The notes under the pieces: model-generated
Told to the model about the DNA's origin: nothing
Seen by the model: the letters and a program-made list of their open reading frames with translations, nothing else
The model's database searches: none
Translations under genes and position numbers: made by a program
Assembly (NCBI GenBank): GCA_963741755.1
Contig: CAVUJG010000001.1
Span: 186,001-250,000 of the forward strand
Reading direction: 5' to 3'
Length of the DNA stretch: 64,000 nucleotides
Source: Sva-07 sp963741755
GTDB taxonomy: Bacteria; Actinomycetota; Acidimicrobiia; Acidimicrobiales; Ilumatobacteraceae
Shown here: piece by piece, positions 23,614 through 32,190 of the stretch
Layout: every line of letters starts with the position of its first letter
Position numbering within the stretch: position 1 is the first letter of the stretch

Positions 23614-25502
23614 ACACCCACGAACTCAACGGGCACGCCGACGAACTCGACCGGTACCTGTTCAACGAAGGCACCCACCGCTATCTGCACCGACGCTTCG
23701 GTGCGCAACCCGCCGACGGCGGCTGCCACTTCGCCGTGTGGGCGCCCAACGCCAAAGCGGTCGCCGTGGTCGGGTCGTTCGACGGGTGGGACCACGAGCA
23801 CCACTTGGGCCCGAGCGAATCAGGTGTGTGGAGCGGTTGGGTCGACGGTGCGGGCGTCGGCCACTCGTACGTGTACCGCGTGACCACGCCGAGCGGGTCG
23901 GTCGTCGAGAAGTCCGATCCGGTCGGTGCCGCCACCGAGGAACCACCGTCGATCGCGTCGGTGATCGCCGATCTCTCCTACGAGTGGGGCGACGACGAGT
24001 GGATGGCGTCACGTCGCGACTCGATCGCGCTCGACGCGCCGGTGTCGATCTACGAGGTCCATCTCGGTTCGTGGGGGCGCCACGTCACCGACGGCAAGCG
24101 CTTCCCCCGCTACGACGAACTCGCCGACCCGATCGCCGACCACGTGCTCGCCCACGGCTTCACCCACGTCGAGTTCCTCCCGATCATGGAGCATCCGTTC
24201 TACGGTTCGTGGGGGTATCAGACCACTGGATTCTTCGCGCCGAGCGCCCGATACGGCACGCCCCGAGACCTGATGCGGATGATCGATCGGCTCCACCAGC
24301 GGGGGGTCGGAGTGATCCTCGACTGGGTGCCGTCGCACTTCCCCAACGACAGCCACGGCCTCTACGAGTTCGACGGCACGCACCTGTTCGAACACGCCGA
24401 CCCGCGCCAGGGCTACCACCCGGACTGGAACTCGGCGATCTTCAACTACAGCCGCAACGAGGTGAGGTCGTTCCTCGTGTCGAGCGCGATGTGCTGGCTC
24501 GACCGGTATCACGTCGACGGGATCCGAGTCGATGCCGTCGCTTCGATGCTGTACCTCGACTACTCGCGCAACGAAGGCGAGTGGATCCCCAACGAGTACG
24601 GGGGGCGCGAGAACCTCGACGCGATCGTGTTCCTGCGCCAACTGAACGAGGCGATCTACGGCGAGTTCCCCGACGTCGCCACGATGGCCGAGGAATCGAC
24701 CTCGTGGCCGATGGTGAGCCGCCCGACCTACATCGGCGGACTCGGGTTCGGCTTCAAGTGGGACATGGGCTGGATGCACGACACGCTCGCCTACCTCCAA
24801 CTCGATCCGATCCATCGGCGGTGGCACCACGGCGAGATCACGTTCCGATCGGTGTATGCGGCGAGCGAACACTTCGTGTTGCCGTTGAGCCACGACGAGG
24901 TGGTGCACGGCAAGGGATCGTTGTTGAACAAGATGCCGGGCGACGACTGGCAGCAGTTCGCGAATCTGCGGCTGCTGTACGGCATGCAATGGGCCCAACC
25001 CGGCAAGAAGCTGCTGTTCATGGGCGGCGAGTTGGCGACGCGGTCCGAGTGGAACCACGAGGGCACGCTCGACTGGTCGCTGCACGACGCCGACTCGCAC
25101 CGCGGGGTGCGCGAGTGGTTGGCCGATGTCAACCGGCTGTACGCGGCCGAGCCGGCGATGCACCGCGGCGACAGCGATCCGGGTGGCATCCAGTGGGTCG
25201 AGGGCGCTGATGCCGACCAGAGCGTGTACGCCTGGTTGCGCAAGGACCCCACCGGCGACGCACGTCCGGTGCTGGCGGTGTTCAACGCCACGCCGACGCC
25301 ACGCCACAACTACCGCCTCGGCGTGCCGACATCGGGTCGATGGGTCGAGCTGGCGAACTCCGACGCCGGGCAGTACGGCGGCAGTGGTGTCGGCAACTTC
25401 GGTGGGGTCGACACCGTTCCGGTCGATTCGCACGGCTTCCACCAGTCGATCGTGCTGACGTTGCCGCCGCTCGCCGCCGTGTTCTTCGCTCCGGAGCAGT
25501 AG
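23610..25502 (+). CDS. glgB: 1,4-alpha-glucan branching enzyme GlgB
   Basis: 630 residues. CBM48 domain (FAVWAPNAKAVAVVGSFDGWDHEHH), then a GH13 branching-enzyme barrel: SIYEVHLGSWGRH, EFLPIMEHPFYGSWGYQTTGFFAPSARYGTP, DWVPSHFPNDSHGLYEFDGT, DGIRVDAVASMLYLDYSR (nucleophile), ATMAEESTSWP (acid) and PLSHDEVVHGKGSLL. It moves alpha-1,4 chains onto 6-positions to branch glycogen. Shorter than enzymes with an extra N1 domain (about 730 residues), so the N-terminal-most domain is absent. The TAG (25500-25502) is followed immediately by the treZ GTG, consistent with coupled translation. Confidence 0.95.
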   Translation: MNTHELNGHADELDRYLFNEGTHRYLHRRFGAQPADGGCHFAVWAPNAKAVAVVGSFDGWDHEHHLGPSESGVWSGWVDGAGVGHSYVYRVTTPSGSVVEKSDPVGAATEEPPSIASVIADLSYEWGDDEWMASRRDSIALDAPVSIYEVHLGSWGRHVTDGKRFPRYDELADPIADHVLAHGFTHVEFLPIMEHPFYGSWGYQTTGFFAPSARYGTPRDLMRMIDRLHQRGVGVILDWVPSHFPNDSHGLYEFDGTHLFEHADPRQGYHPDWNSAIFNYSRNEVRSFLVSSAMCWLDRYHVDGIRVDAVASMLYLDYSRNEGEWIPNEYGGRENLDAIVFLRQLNEAIYGEFPDVATMAEESTSWPMVSRPTYIGGLGFGFKWDMGWMHDTLAYLQLDPIHRRWHHGEITFRSVYAASEHFVLPLSHDEVVHGKGSLLNKMPGDDWQQFANLRLLYGMQWAQPGKKLLFMGGELATRSEWNHEGTLDWSLHDADSHRGVREWLADVNRLYAAEPAMHRGDSDPGGIQWVEGADADQSVYAWLRKDPTGDARPVLAVFNATPTPRHNYRLGVPTSGRWVELANSDAGQYGGSGVGNFGGVDTVPVDSHGFHQSIVLTLPPLAAVFFAPEQ

Positions 25503-27365
25503 GTGACGATCGCGGTGACGGCGACCAGCGACGAGAGCCGCCTCGGCGCGACAGCGCTCGAAGACGGGCGCACCCGATTCTTGGTGTGGGCTCCCGACGC
25601 CGACGCGGTCGCCCTCCGCCTCGACCCCACTCATTCACGTTTGCGTGACGATTCGGATGACCCGGCTCATCCGAATCGTCACGCAAACGGGGTTCGGTCG
25701 CTCGAGCGCGACGGGTCGTACTGGTCGATCACGGTCGACGGCGTCGAGCACGGCGACCGGTACCGGTATGTGGTCGACGGCGACGAGCTGGCCGACCCGG
25801 CGTCGCGATGGCAGCCCGACGGCGTGCACGGACCGTCGGCGGTGGTCGACGAATCGGTGTTCCGCTGGCACGACGACGATTGGAGGGGTGTCGAACTCGC
25901 CGACACCGTCCTGTACGAGTTGCACGTCGGCACGTTCACCGCCGAGGGCACGTTCGACGCAGCGATTCGGCACCTCCCTCGGCTGCACTTATTGGGTATC
26001 ACCACCATCGAAGTGATGCCGGTCGCGGCGTTTCCCGGCACGCGCAACTGGGGCTACGACGGGGTCTTCCCGTTCGCCGTGCAGCACAGTTACGGCGGCC
26101 CCGACGGGCTGGCCCGCTTCGTCGACGTCGCGCACCGCTTCGGATTGGCCGTGGTGCTCGACGTCGTCTACAACCACCTGGGTCCGGAGGGAAACATCCT
26201 CGGTCGGTTCGGGCCGTACTTCACCGACGCCCACCGCACCCCGTGGGGCGACGCGGTGAACGTCGCCGGCGCCGGCAGCGACCACGTGCGGCGGTACTTC
26301 ATCGAGAACGCCGTCAGCTGGATCCGCGACTTCCACCTCGACGGTGTTCGCCTCGACGCCGTGCACGCCATCGTCGACCCCACTCCGATCCCGTTCGTGC
26401 AAGAGCTGACCGCTGCGGTGCACGCCAGTGCGCGAGCGGCGCGACGCACCGCTCTCGTGACGATCGAGAGTTCCGCCAACGATCCACGCATCGTGCGATC
26501 GACCACCGACCACGGCTGGGGCTGCGACGCGGTGTGGAACGACGACTTCCATCATGCGCTGCGAGTTGCCCTCACCGGTGATCGTCACGAGTACTACGCC
26601 AACTACTCGGGGGCCGACGACATCGCCAAGGCGTGGGACCAGCGCTGGGTCTATTCGGGCCAGTACTCACCCGGTTTCGATCGCCGCCACGGCGCTCCCG
26701 CCAACGACATCGACCACCGGCGCCTCATCGTCTTCGACACCAACCACGACCATGTCGGCAACACGCCAGCGGGCGCCCGACTCCTCGCCGATGCCTCCCC
26801 CGCTGATCCCCGCCACCGGCTGGCTGCCGCGGCGATCCTGCTGGCGCCGTTCACCCCGATGCTGTTCATGGGCGAGGAGTACGGCGAGACCGCGCCATTC
26901 CCGTACTTCATCGACCACGGCGATTCCGACCTGGTCGAGGCCGTCCGGGCCGGACGCCAAGAGGAGTTCTCCGGCGCCGACTGGTCCGGCGGCGTGGCCG
27001 ATCCAGCGGATCCAGCGACGTTCGAGCAGGCGACCCTCGACGTGACGCTGACCGAACACGAACCACACCGATCGCGCCTGGCGATGTACACCGAACTGCT
27101 GCGAGTGCGGCGCGAGCATCCGGTGCTCACCGACCCCGCAGCGCAGCAACACGTGTCGATCGTCGGCAACGCGATGTTCGTGGTGCGCTCGATACCGACC
27201 GCGACGGCGTCGCTGGTGTTCAACTTCAGCGGCGAGCCCGTCGAGCATCCCGCACCGGATCGGTCCGACGCCATCGTCTTCGACACCGAGGACCCTCGTT
27301 GGCGTGGGGCCGGCAGCGAACTGGCGACGATCGCTCCCTGGAGCGCCCGCCTCTCGATCACCTGA
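25503..27365 (+). CDS. treZ: Malto-oligosyltrehalose trehalohydrolase TreZ with palindromic insertion
   Basis: 620 residues from a GTG at 25503. Domains: N-terminal Ig-like/CBM48 (TRFLVWAPDADAVALRL), then a GH13 barrel with YELHVGTFTAEGTFDAAIRHL, VMPVAAFPGTRNWGYDGVFPFAVQHSYGGP, LDVVYNHLGPEGN, DGVRLDAVHAI (nucleophile), TALVTIESSANDPR and VFDTNHDHVGN. It releases trehalose from maltooligosyl-trehalose made by TreY, which is encoded 5 kb away on the other strand. Between ALRLD and RSLERDG the protein carries about 17-20 extra residues (RLRDDSDDPAHPNRHANG) encoded by a perfect 23-bp inverted repeat. The reading frame survives. Last gene of the operon. Confidence 0.93.
   Translation: MTIAVTATSDESRLGATALEDGRTRFLVWAPDADAVALRLDPTHSRLRDDSDDPAHPNRHANGVRSLERDGSYWSITVDGVEHGDRYRYVVDGDELADPASRWQPDGVHGPSAVVDESVFRWHDDDWRGVELADTVLYELHVGTFTAEGTFDAAIRHLPRLHLLGITTIEVMPVAAFPGTRNWGYDGVFPFAVQHSYGGPDGLARFVDVAHRFGLAVVLDVVYNHLGPEGNILGRFGPYFTDAHRTPWGDAVNVAGAGSDHVRRYFIENAVSWIRDFHLDGVRLDAVHAIVDPTPIPFVQELTAAVHASARAARRTALVTIESSANDPRIVRSTTDHGWGCDAVWNDDFHHALRVALTGDRHEYYANYSGADDIAKAWDQRWVYSGQYSPGFDRRHGAPANDIDHRRLIVFDTNHDHVGNTPAGARLLADASPADPRHRLAAAAILLAPFTPMLFMGEEYGETAPFPYFIDHGDSDLVEAVRAGRQEEFSGADWSGGVADPADPATFEQATLDVTLTEHEPHRSRLAMYTELLRVRREHPVLTDPAAQQHVSIVGNAMFVVRSIPTATASLVFNFSGEPVEHPAPDRSDAIVFDTEDPRWRGAGSELATIAPWSARLSIT
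25638..25689. repeat. In-frame palindromic element inside treZ
   Basis: Positions 25638-25660 are the exact reverse complement of 25667-25689 (23 bp arms, six-base loop CCCGGC). It lies inside the N-terminal domain of treZ, is a multiple of three with its flanks, and encodes a hydrophilic stretch between two conserved segments. It looks like a mobile palindromic element that inserted without breaking the frame, comparable in behaviour (not sequence) to Rickettsia palindromic elements. Confidence 0.75.
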
Positions 27366-27472
27366 TCACCGCCCACCTCCAGGCGCCGGACGTGAACGAG
27401 ACACCCGTGGTTCGGCCGCGGGCGGCCAACGCCGTGTTGTCGACGATGACCACGACCAGACGCTACGTCTCG

Positions 27473-27578
27473 CCCACGATGAGCGAAACCGCCGTATCCG
27501 GTCGCCTCGCTCATCGCAAGCCGACACCCACCCCCCACGATGAGCGAAACCGCCGTATCCGGTCGCCTCGCTCATCGC
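27473..27578. repeat. Two tandem copies of a 45-bp palindromic repeat between treZ and the SDR gene
   Basis: Copies at 27473-27517 and 27534-27578 are identical over 45 bases (period 61). Each has outer arms CGATGAGCGA / TCGCTCATCG and an inner ACCG / CGGT pair, so each RNA can fold. They lie between convergent genes (treZ ends 27365, SDR ends 27587). Possible roles are a bidirectional terminator or REP-like element. Confidence 0.75.
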
Positions 27579-27586
27579 TGGACGAG

Positions 27587-28393
27587 TCACATGGCGACGG
27601 AGAGGACCGAGCCGCCGTCGACGCGATAGGTCGAGCCGACCACGAAGCTGGCGCGCTCCGAGCACAGCAGCGCGATGACTGCGGCCACTTCGTCGGGTTG
27701 ACCTCGACGGCGCAGCACCAGGTGGGGTCGTTCCTCGTCGAGGAACGATTCGATGGCGTCGTCGACGCTCGTGCCGCGCTCGTCGGCACGCTGCTCCATC
27801 ATCTCGTCGGTCATACTCGTCTCGACGAACGCGGGAGACACCGCGTTGATCAGGACTCCCTTGGGTGCATAGAGCTGCGCTGTGCCCTTGGTGAAGTTGA
27901 GCAGTGCCGCCTTCGCAACGTTGTAGGGCATCTCGTCGCCGTACGGCTGGGCCGCATTCTCGGAGCTGACGTACACCACCCGACCCCAGCCCTTGTCGAC
28001 CATCGGCGGCACGACGGCACGCGCGATTCGCACTGCGGACATGAAGTCGATGCTCCATGCATCATGCCAGTCGTCATCGGTCAGCTCGAGCGGGTCACCC
28101 TTCGCGCCGGTGATGCCTGCGGCATGCACGCAAATGTCGACACCGCCGTCGTCGGCCGCTGCACTCATCAGTCGACCGATGGCGGCCTCGTCGGTCAGGT
28201 CGGCGACGATCGTGGCGGGCCGAAGCCCGAACTCGTCGCGAAGCTCGGACGCGGCGAGGTCGAGGTCATCGGCCTCGGTGTCGGTGAGCAGCAGCCGGGC
28301 TCCATCTGCTGCGAGCGCTCGGGCGGTGGCGCGTCCGATGTCGCCACCGCCGCCCGTGACCAGTGCGAGCTTGTCGGTGATTCCGAGATCCAT
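27587..28393 (-). CDS. Short-chain dehydrogenase/reductase
   Basis: 268 residues, classical SDR length. Cofactor motif TGGGGDIGRATARAL (TGxxxGxG type), CVHAAGI (NAG-like), catalytic Ser in VVYVSSENAAQPYG and the Tyr-xxx-Lys in MPYNVAKAALL, followed by PKGVLINAVSPAFVETSM. It oxidises or reduces an alcohol/ketone with NAD(P)H; the substrate is unknown. A long loop (ERGTSVDDAIESFLDEERPHLVLRRRGQP) precedes the C-terminal VASVYRVDGG-type end. It lies 26 bases downstream of the LLM oxidoreductase stop on the same strand, so the two may be one operon. Confidence 0.88.
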   Translation of the reverse strand: MDLGITDKLALVTGGGGDIGRATARALAADGARLLLTDTEADDLDLAASELRDEFGLRPATIVADLTDEAAIGRLMSAAADDGGVDICVHAAGITGAKGDPLELTDDDWHDAWSIDFMSAVRIARAVVPPMVDKGWGRVVYVSSENAAQPYGDEMPYNVAKAALLNFTKGTAQLYAPKGVLINAVSPAFVETSMTDEMMEQRADERGTSVDDAIESFLDEERPHLVLRRRGQPDEVAAVIALLCSERASFVVGSTYRVDGGSVLSVAM

Positions 28394-28419
28394 GGCCGTG
28401 CTTCAGTCCGTCAGTCCGG

Positions 28420-29385
28420 TCAGTCCGTCAGTCCGAGGTTGGGTCGGATCTCCGACTCGAAGAAGTCGAGGGTGCCCTCGATGTCGTCGCCGACCGGCAC
28501 GACGGCGATCTTGCGGAAGCCTGCCTGGTGATACTCGCGTATGGCGGCAATGTACGGCTCGGGATCTGGGCCGTTCGGAATCGCCCGGTCGACATCGTCG
28601 TCCGAGATGAACTGGGTGGCGGAGGCGAAGTGGGCCGGGTTCGGGAGTTCTGCTGCCATGTCCCAGCCCGCCATGCCGAAGCGGAACCGGCGAGCAGTTT
28701 CGATGCCCTGCTTCTTGGTCGGCTCCCAGGCGAGCGGCACCTCGGTCCACGTCGACTCGGTCGAGCCGCCACGGTCGGCCCATCCCGATACGAGGTCGGC
28801 GTCGGGTTCGGTGGCCATGATGCCGGCGCAGCCCGCGTTGGTTGCCAGATCGAGCGACGCGTCTCCGCTGACGGCGAGGACGATGTCGACGGCTCGACCG
28901 AGATGTTCGTAGATCTTGACGTGGTCGGCGTCGAAGAACGTGCCGCGATGCGTGACGAACTCGCCCGTCCACAGCTCGTTCATGATCGTGATCGCCTCGG
29001 CGAGCATGGCGTGGCGGAGGTCGGCCGAGGGGAACTCGGCGCCGGTGACGTGTTCGTTGAGCCGTTCGCCTGCACCGACGCCCAGCGTGAGGCGTCCGTC
29101 CGACATGGCGGCGACCGTCGCTGCCGCCTGGGCGATGATCACCGGGTGGTAGCGAATCGTCGGACACGTCACCCCGGTGATCATCTCGAGGTGTTCGGTG
29201 CGACTGGCGACGGCACCGAGCACGCTCCAAGCGAACGGCGAATGGTCATGGTCGGGAAGCCACGGATGGATGTGGTCGGAGATCGACACGAAGTCGAACC
29301 CTCGATCTTCGGCCATCACGGCATGGTCGACGAGCTCGGATCCCGATCGCAGCTCGCTCATCAATTTCAATCCGAACGATGTCAT
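28420..29385 (-). CDS. LLM-class, probably F420-dependent oxidoreductase
   Basis: 321 residues from the ATG at 29385. Luciferase-like barrel: GLKLMSELRSGSELVDHAVMAEDRGFDFVSISDHIHPWLPDHDHSPFAWSVLGAVA, ITGVTCPTIRYHPVIIAQAAATVAAMSDGRLTLGVGAGERLNEHVTG. This pattern matches the TIGR03557 group of F420-dependent glucose-6-phosphate-dehydrogenase-like enzymes found in actinobacteria. The substrate is unknown. The C-terminus and the following bases (28407-28438) contain four TCAGTCCG repeats. Upstream on the minus strand GTTC-N15-GGGTA (29397-29420) is a near match to the stress-sigma promoter. Confidence 0.85.
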   Translation of the reverse strand: MTSFGLKLMSELRSGSELVDHAVMAEDRGFDFVSISDHIHPWLPDHDHSPFAWSVLGAVASRTEHLEMITGVTCPTIRYHPVIIAQAAATVAAMSDGRLTLGVGAGERLNEHVTGAEFPSADLRHAMLAEAITIMNELWTGEFVTHRGTFFDADHVKIYEHLGRAVDIVLAVSGDASLDLATNAGCAGIMATEPDADLVSGWADRGGSTESTWTEVPLAWEPTKKQGIETARRFRFGMAGWDMAAELPNPAHFASATQFISDDDVDRAIPNGPDPEPYIAAIREYHQAGFRKIAVVPVGDDIEGTLDFFESEIRPNLGLTD

Positions 29386-29488
29386 GGGAGCGGCAGTACC
29401 CAGCCGGCACCGATCCGAACATCGAGCACCCGTTCGTTTCGCACGAGCGCAGGAGTGACGACCACTCCGACGGGGTAGTCGATCGTCG

Positions 29489-30493
29489 GTGTCCACCGCC
29501 CCTGACGTCCTCGCCGAGGAAGCCGGCCTCCGTCATGTCGACGTCGGCGAACTCTCGATCGAACGCCGCCGGCGGGGGCGAGGTTTCACGTACGTCGGCC
29601 CGCGCGGTGGGCGCGTCGACGGCGCCAAGCGGCGTTGGATCGAGAAGCTGGCGATCCCGCCGGCGTGGACCGAGGTCCACATCGCTGCGGCACCCGACTG
29701 TCACATTCTCGCGACCGGGATCGACGACGCCGGCCGGCGGCAGTACCGCTACCACCCAGGCTTCCGGCAGGCCGCCGATGACGTCAAGTTCGCTCGGATC
29801 GCGGAATTGGGTTCCCGGATCGGCGACGTGCGCACCACGCTCGAGGAGGCCATCGACTCCGGCGACGAGCGCCGGCGACTCACCGGCATCGTCGTGCGGT
29901 TGATCGACCGCACGCTGCTGCGCGTCGGCACGGAGCGCTACGCCGACGAGCACGACACCTACGGGGCCTCGACGTTGCGGTGCGAACATGCTTCGACCAC
30001 CGGCTCGCGCCTGCAACTGTGCTTCACGGGAAAGTCCGGCAAGGAGCAGCGCGTCGAGGTCGACGACACCGACATCGTCGGGTTCGTGAAACGCCGGCGC
30101 CGACGAGCATCGGGATCGGATCTCCTGTTCGCCACCGAGTCGGGCTGGTCGGTCGACGGCTCCGACGTGAAGGCGCTGCTGTGCGATGCCGCCCGCATCG
30201 ACGTGAGCGCCAAGGACCTGCGCACCTGGGGCGCATCGGCGGCAATGATCGAGGCGCTCTGCGACCCGTCGATGATTTCTGCGGGTTCGTCTCCCGAACC
30301 GATCATCGCTGCCTACGACCACGTTGCCGACCGCCTCGGCAACACGCGAGCGGTGGCGCGAGCGTCGTATGTGGCACCCGCGATCGAACGCGCCTACGAC
30401 AACGACGCCTTGCAGGCAATGTGGAGGACATCGAGGTCGTCATCACAACGGGCCCGCTCGGAAAGCGCACTCGACAAGCTGCTCTCACACTGA
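29489..30493 (+). CDS. DNA topoisomerase IB
   Basis: 334 residues from a GTG at 29489. Bacterial/poxvirus-type IB enzyme: N-terminal RRGRGFTYVGPRGGRV and KLAIPPAWTEVHIAAAPDCHILATGIDDAGRRQYRYHPGFR, then the catalytic domain with RVGTERYADEHDTYGASTLRCEH (catalytic Arg), FTGKSGKEQRVEV (Lys), KDLRTWGASAAM (Arg then a position usually occupied by His) and the nucleophile Tyr294 in RAVARASYVAPAI. It relaxes supercoils through a 3'-phosphotyrosine. Stand-alone gene, converging with the cupin gene. Confidence 0.92.
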   Translation: MSTAPDVLAEEAGLRHVDVGELSIERRRRGRGFTYVGPRGGRVDGAKRRWIEKLAIPPAWTEVHIAAAPDCHILATGIDDAGRRQYRYHPGFRQAADDVKFARIAELGSRIGDVRTTLEEAIDSGDERRRLTGIVVRLIDRTLLRVGTERYADEHDTYGASTLRCEHASTTGSRLQLCFTGKSGKEQRVEVDDTDIVGFVKRRRRRASGSDLLFATESGWSVDGSDVKALLCDAARIDVSAKDLRTWGASAAMIEALCDPSMISAGSSPEPIIAAYDHVADRLGNTRAVARASYVAPAIERAYDNDALQAMWRTSRSSSQRARSESALDKLLSH

Positions 30494-30534
30494 CGCGTCG
30501 CGACCAGCCTCGGTCGCCGGCCGAGCGGCGATGG

Positions 30535-31908
30535 TCACACCTCGATGATGCAAGCCGCCTCGCGCACGAGGCGTTTGGCCAGCACGAGTCGGCCGGCTTC
30601 GTCGAGCCCGGGGAGATCGCCGACGCGGACACGGCACTCGCCCGACAGCATGCGCAGTGCGTCGAGCGCGTGGACCGGCAGCGTGAGGCAGCGATCACCG
30701 AGATCGACGGCGACGCGTTCGGGTCCGGGCGACCACTGCTCGTTGCTGCGCAGCCCGTCCCAGTGCTCGGCTCGGCCGTCAGCGTCGTCGATCGCCCGGG
30801 CGAGCGGTTCGGCGGCCACCCAGCTGATCATCGTGTCGAGGTCGACGGATTCGACCTGCACCACCGACGCCACTCGGCCGGGCCGCTCCGGTCGCCGGAA
30901 TCGGCGGGAACGTTCACGTTCTGCAATCGCGCAAACATCGGCCGAACCGATCACATCGAGTGCGGAGTCGAGTGCCTCGTCCAATCCGCGCTCGAGCCGG
31001 TCGTCGCCCTGGTCGAGCCGATAGCCGATTGGCAAAGGCAGGTCGAGCGACTCCGAACCAGCACGCAGGAAGCGTTCGATCGCTTGGCGATAGGTGACGC
31101 GGATGACCCCGATCGTCAGGTGCAGCGAGGTCTCGCCCATCGTCTCCGCGCTGTGGCGGACGCCGCTCGGGATGTACATCACGTCTCCGGGATGCAGTTC
31201 AACGTCGCCGATTCCATCGACCCACCACTGCTTACGGCCGTGCAGCTGGATGGCGAACACGTCGTGCAGATCGGCGTGGGCGACCAGACCGACCGCCTGT
31301 GGCGGGGTGAGATACGCGTTCGCCTGAACCGGATGCGAGATCTCTTCCTGCAACCGCCCCACGAAATCGCCCACGGATGGCGAGGTCCGATGCACCGATT
31401 GCATCACGAGCGTCGCCCCCTCCTGCAGACGGGCGGCCACCATCACGGGATCGACGACGTCGTCGAGATCTCGTCCTCCGAGTCGGGTCGGCGAGCAGTA
31501 GCTGCTCGGTGACAGTGGAGCGCCGTCGATCACCATGCGGACTTCGGGAACCCGTGGCGCGGTGGCCAGCATCCGGTCGAGTTCGTCCAGCGAGAAGACG
31601 TCGTCGAATGGCGCCGAGCCTGTGTCGCGGGAATCGGAGGCCCTCACCACCGCCCGCCGGCCCCAGACGTGGTCGTCGAAGTGGTCGACGTCGCCGACAC
31701 AGCGGGCGAGGGCGCTCTCGTGCTCCTGCGCTCGAGGCGTCAACGAGCGGGAGCCGAACGCGCTCGGACCGCCACCGCGGCCGACCGACAATCCCGGGAC
31801 GGGGGCGGGACGGGTCCGACCCGGGCCGTGTGTCGATGGCTGCAGTGGCGGTCCGGCGTGCGCCGACGTGTGCGAACCGGCGGGAACCGTCGCAGGCGGC
31901 GCGTCCAT
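30535..31908 (-). CDS. JmjC-like cupin protein (ribosomal-oxygenase type)
   Basis: 457 residues from the ATG at 31908. The N-terminal ~60 residues are low complexity. The core DHVWGRRAVVRASD, FDDVFSLDELDRMLA, YLTPPQAVGLVAHADLHDVFAIQLHGRKQWWV and HPGDVMYIPSGVRHSAETMGETSLHLTIGV matches Cupin_4/ROX-type 2-oxoglutarate/Fe(II) oxygenases, with metal ligands His and Asp in HAD and His in RHSAE. The C-terminal part resembles the winged-helix end of bacterial YcfD-like proteins. Those hydroxylate ribosomal protein Arg; the substrate here is unproven. An in-frame upstream extension exists but reads against the small gene at 31922. Confidence 0.75.
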   Translation of the reverse strand: MDAPPATVPAGSHTSAHAGPPLQPSTHGPGRTRPAPVPGLSVGRGGGPSAFGSRSLTPRAQEHESALARCVGDVDHFDDHVWGRRAVVRASDSRDTGSAPFDDVFSLDELDRMLATAPRVPEVRMVIDGAPLSPSSYCSPTRLGGRDLDDVVDPVMVAARLQEGATLVMQSVHRTSPSVGDFVGRLQEEISHPVQANAYLTPPQAVGLVAHADLHDVFAIQLHGRKQWWVDGIGDVELHPGDVMYIPSGVRHSAETMGETSLHLTIGVIRVTYRQAIERFLRAGSESLDLPLPIGYRLDQGDDRLERGLDEALDSALDVIGSADVCAIAERERSRRFRRPERPGRVASVVQVESVDLDTMISWVAAEPLARAIDDADGRAEHWDGLRSNEQWSPGPERVAVDLGDRCLTLPVHALDALRMLSGECRVRVGDLPGLDEAGRLVLAKRLVREAACIIEV

Positions 31909-31921
31909 GGGCGAGCTGAGG

Positions 31922-32098
31922 TCAGGCGTCGTCGCCGGTGTCGCGGTTGTGTTCGCCCGGGGCGTCGAGGTTCTCGTCACCCTCGGTTGGCTGGTCGCCG
32001 GTGTCCTTCGAGTGCTCGCCCGGGGCGTCGAGATTCTCGTCGTCCTCGGTGGGGCCGCTCGTGATGTCGTTGTCACTGAGAGAGTGCTCGTTGCTCAT
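31922..32098 (-). CDS. 58-residue acidic protein with two internal repeats
   Basis: From the ATG at 32098: MSNEHSLSDNDITSGPTEDD, then two near-identical units ENLDAPGEHSKDTGDQPTEGD and ENLDAPGEHNRDTGDDA. Very acidic, no hydrophobic segment, likely disordered. The repeat is also visible in the DNA (GGGGCGTCGAG blocks at 31958 and 32021). A partial stress-type promoter (GATT-N16-GGGTA on the minus strand) lies just upstream. It ends 13 bases before the cupin start, so both may be transcribed together. No function recognised. Confidence 0.55.
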   Translation of the reverse strand: MSNEHSLSDNDITSGPTEDDENLDAPGEHSKDTGDQPTEGDENLDAPGEHNRDTGDDA

Positions 32099-32190
32099 GG
32101 CTCGTTCGGTACCCCCACCGGGCGGTTTCCAATCCTCCGACCGAACATTTTCTGATCGGCCGCCGATGCCGGATCCCACCCCCAGGGCCG

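Noticed and set aside
24009..25634. Long minus-strand ORF over glgB/treZ
   Set aside because: Antisense shadow; glgB and treZ motifs are unmistakable on the plus strand.
27473..27578. CRISPR array
   Set aside because: Only two repeats, each strongly palindromic, one 16-base spacer, no cas genes.
28407..28438. Four TCAGTCCG repeats at the end of the LLM oxidoreductase gene
   Set aside because: Very short slippage-type repeat around a stop codon; no evidence of function.
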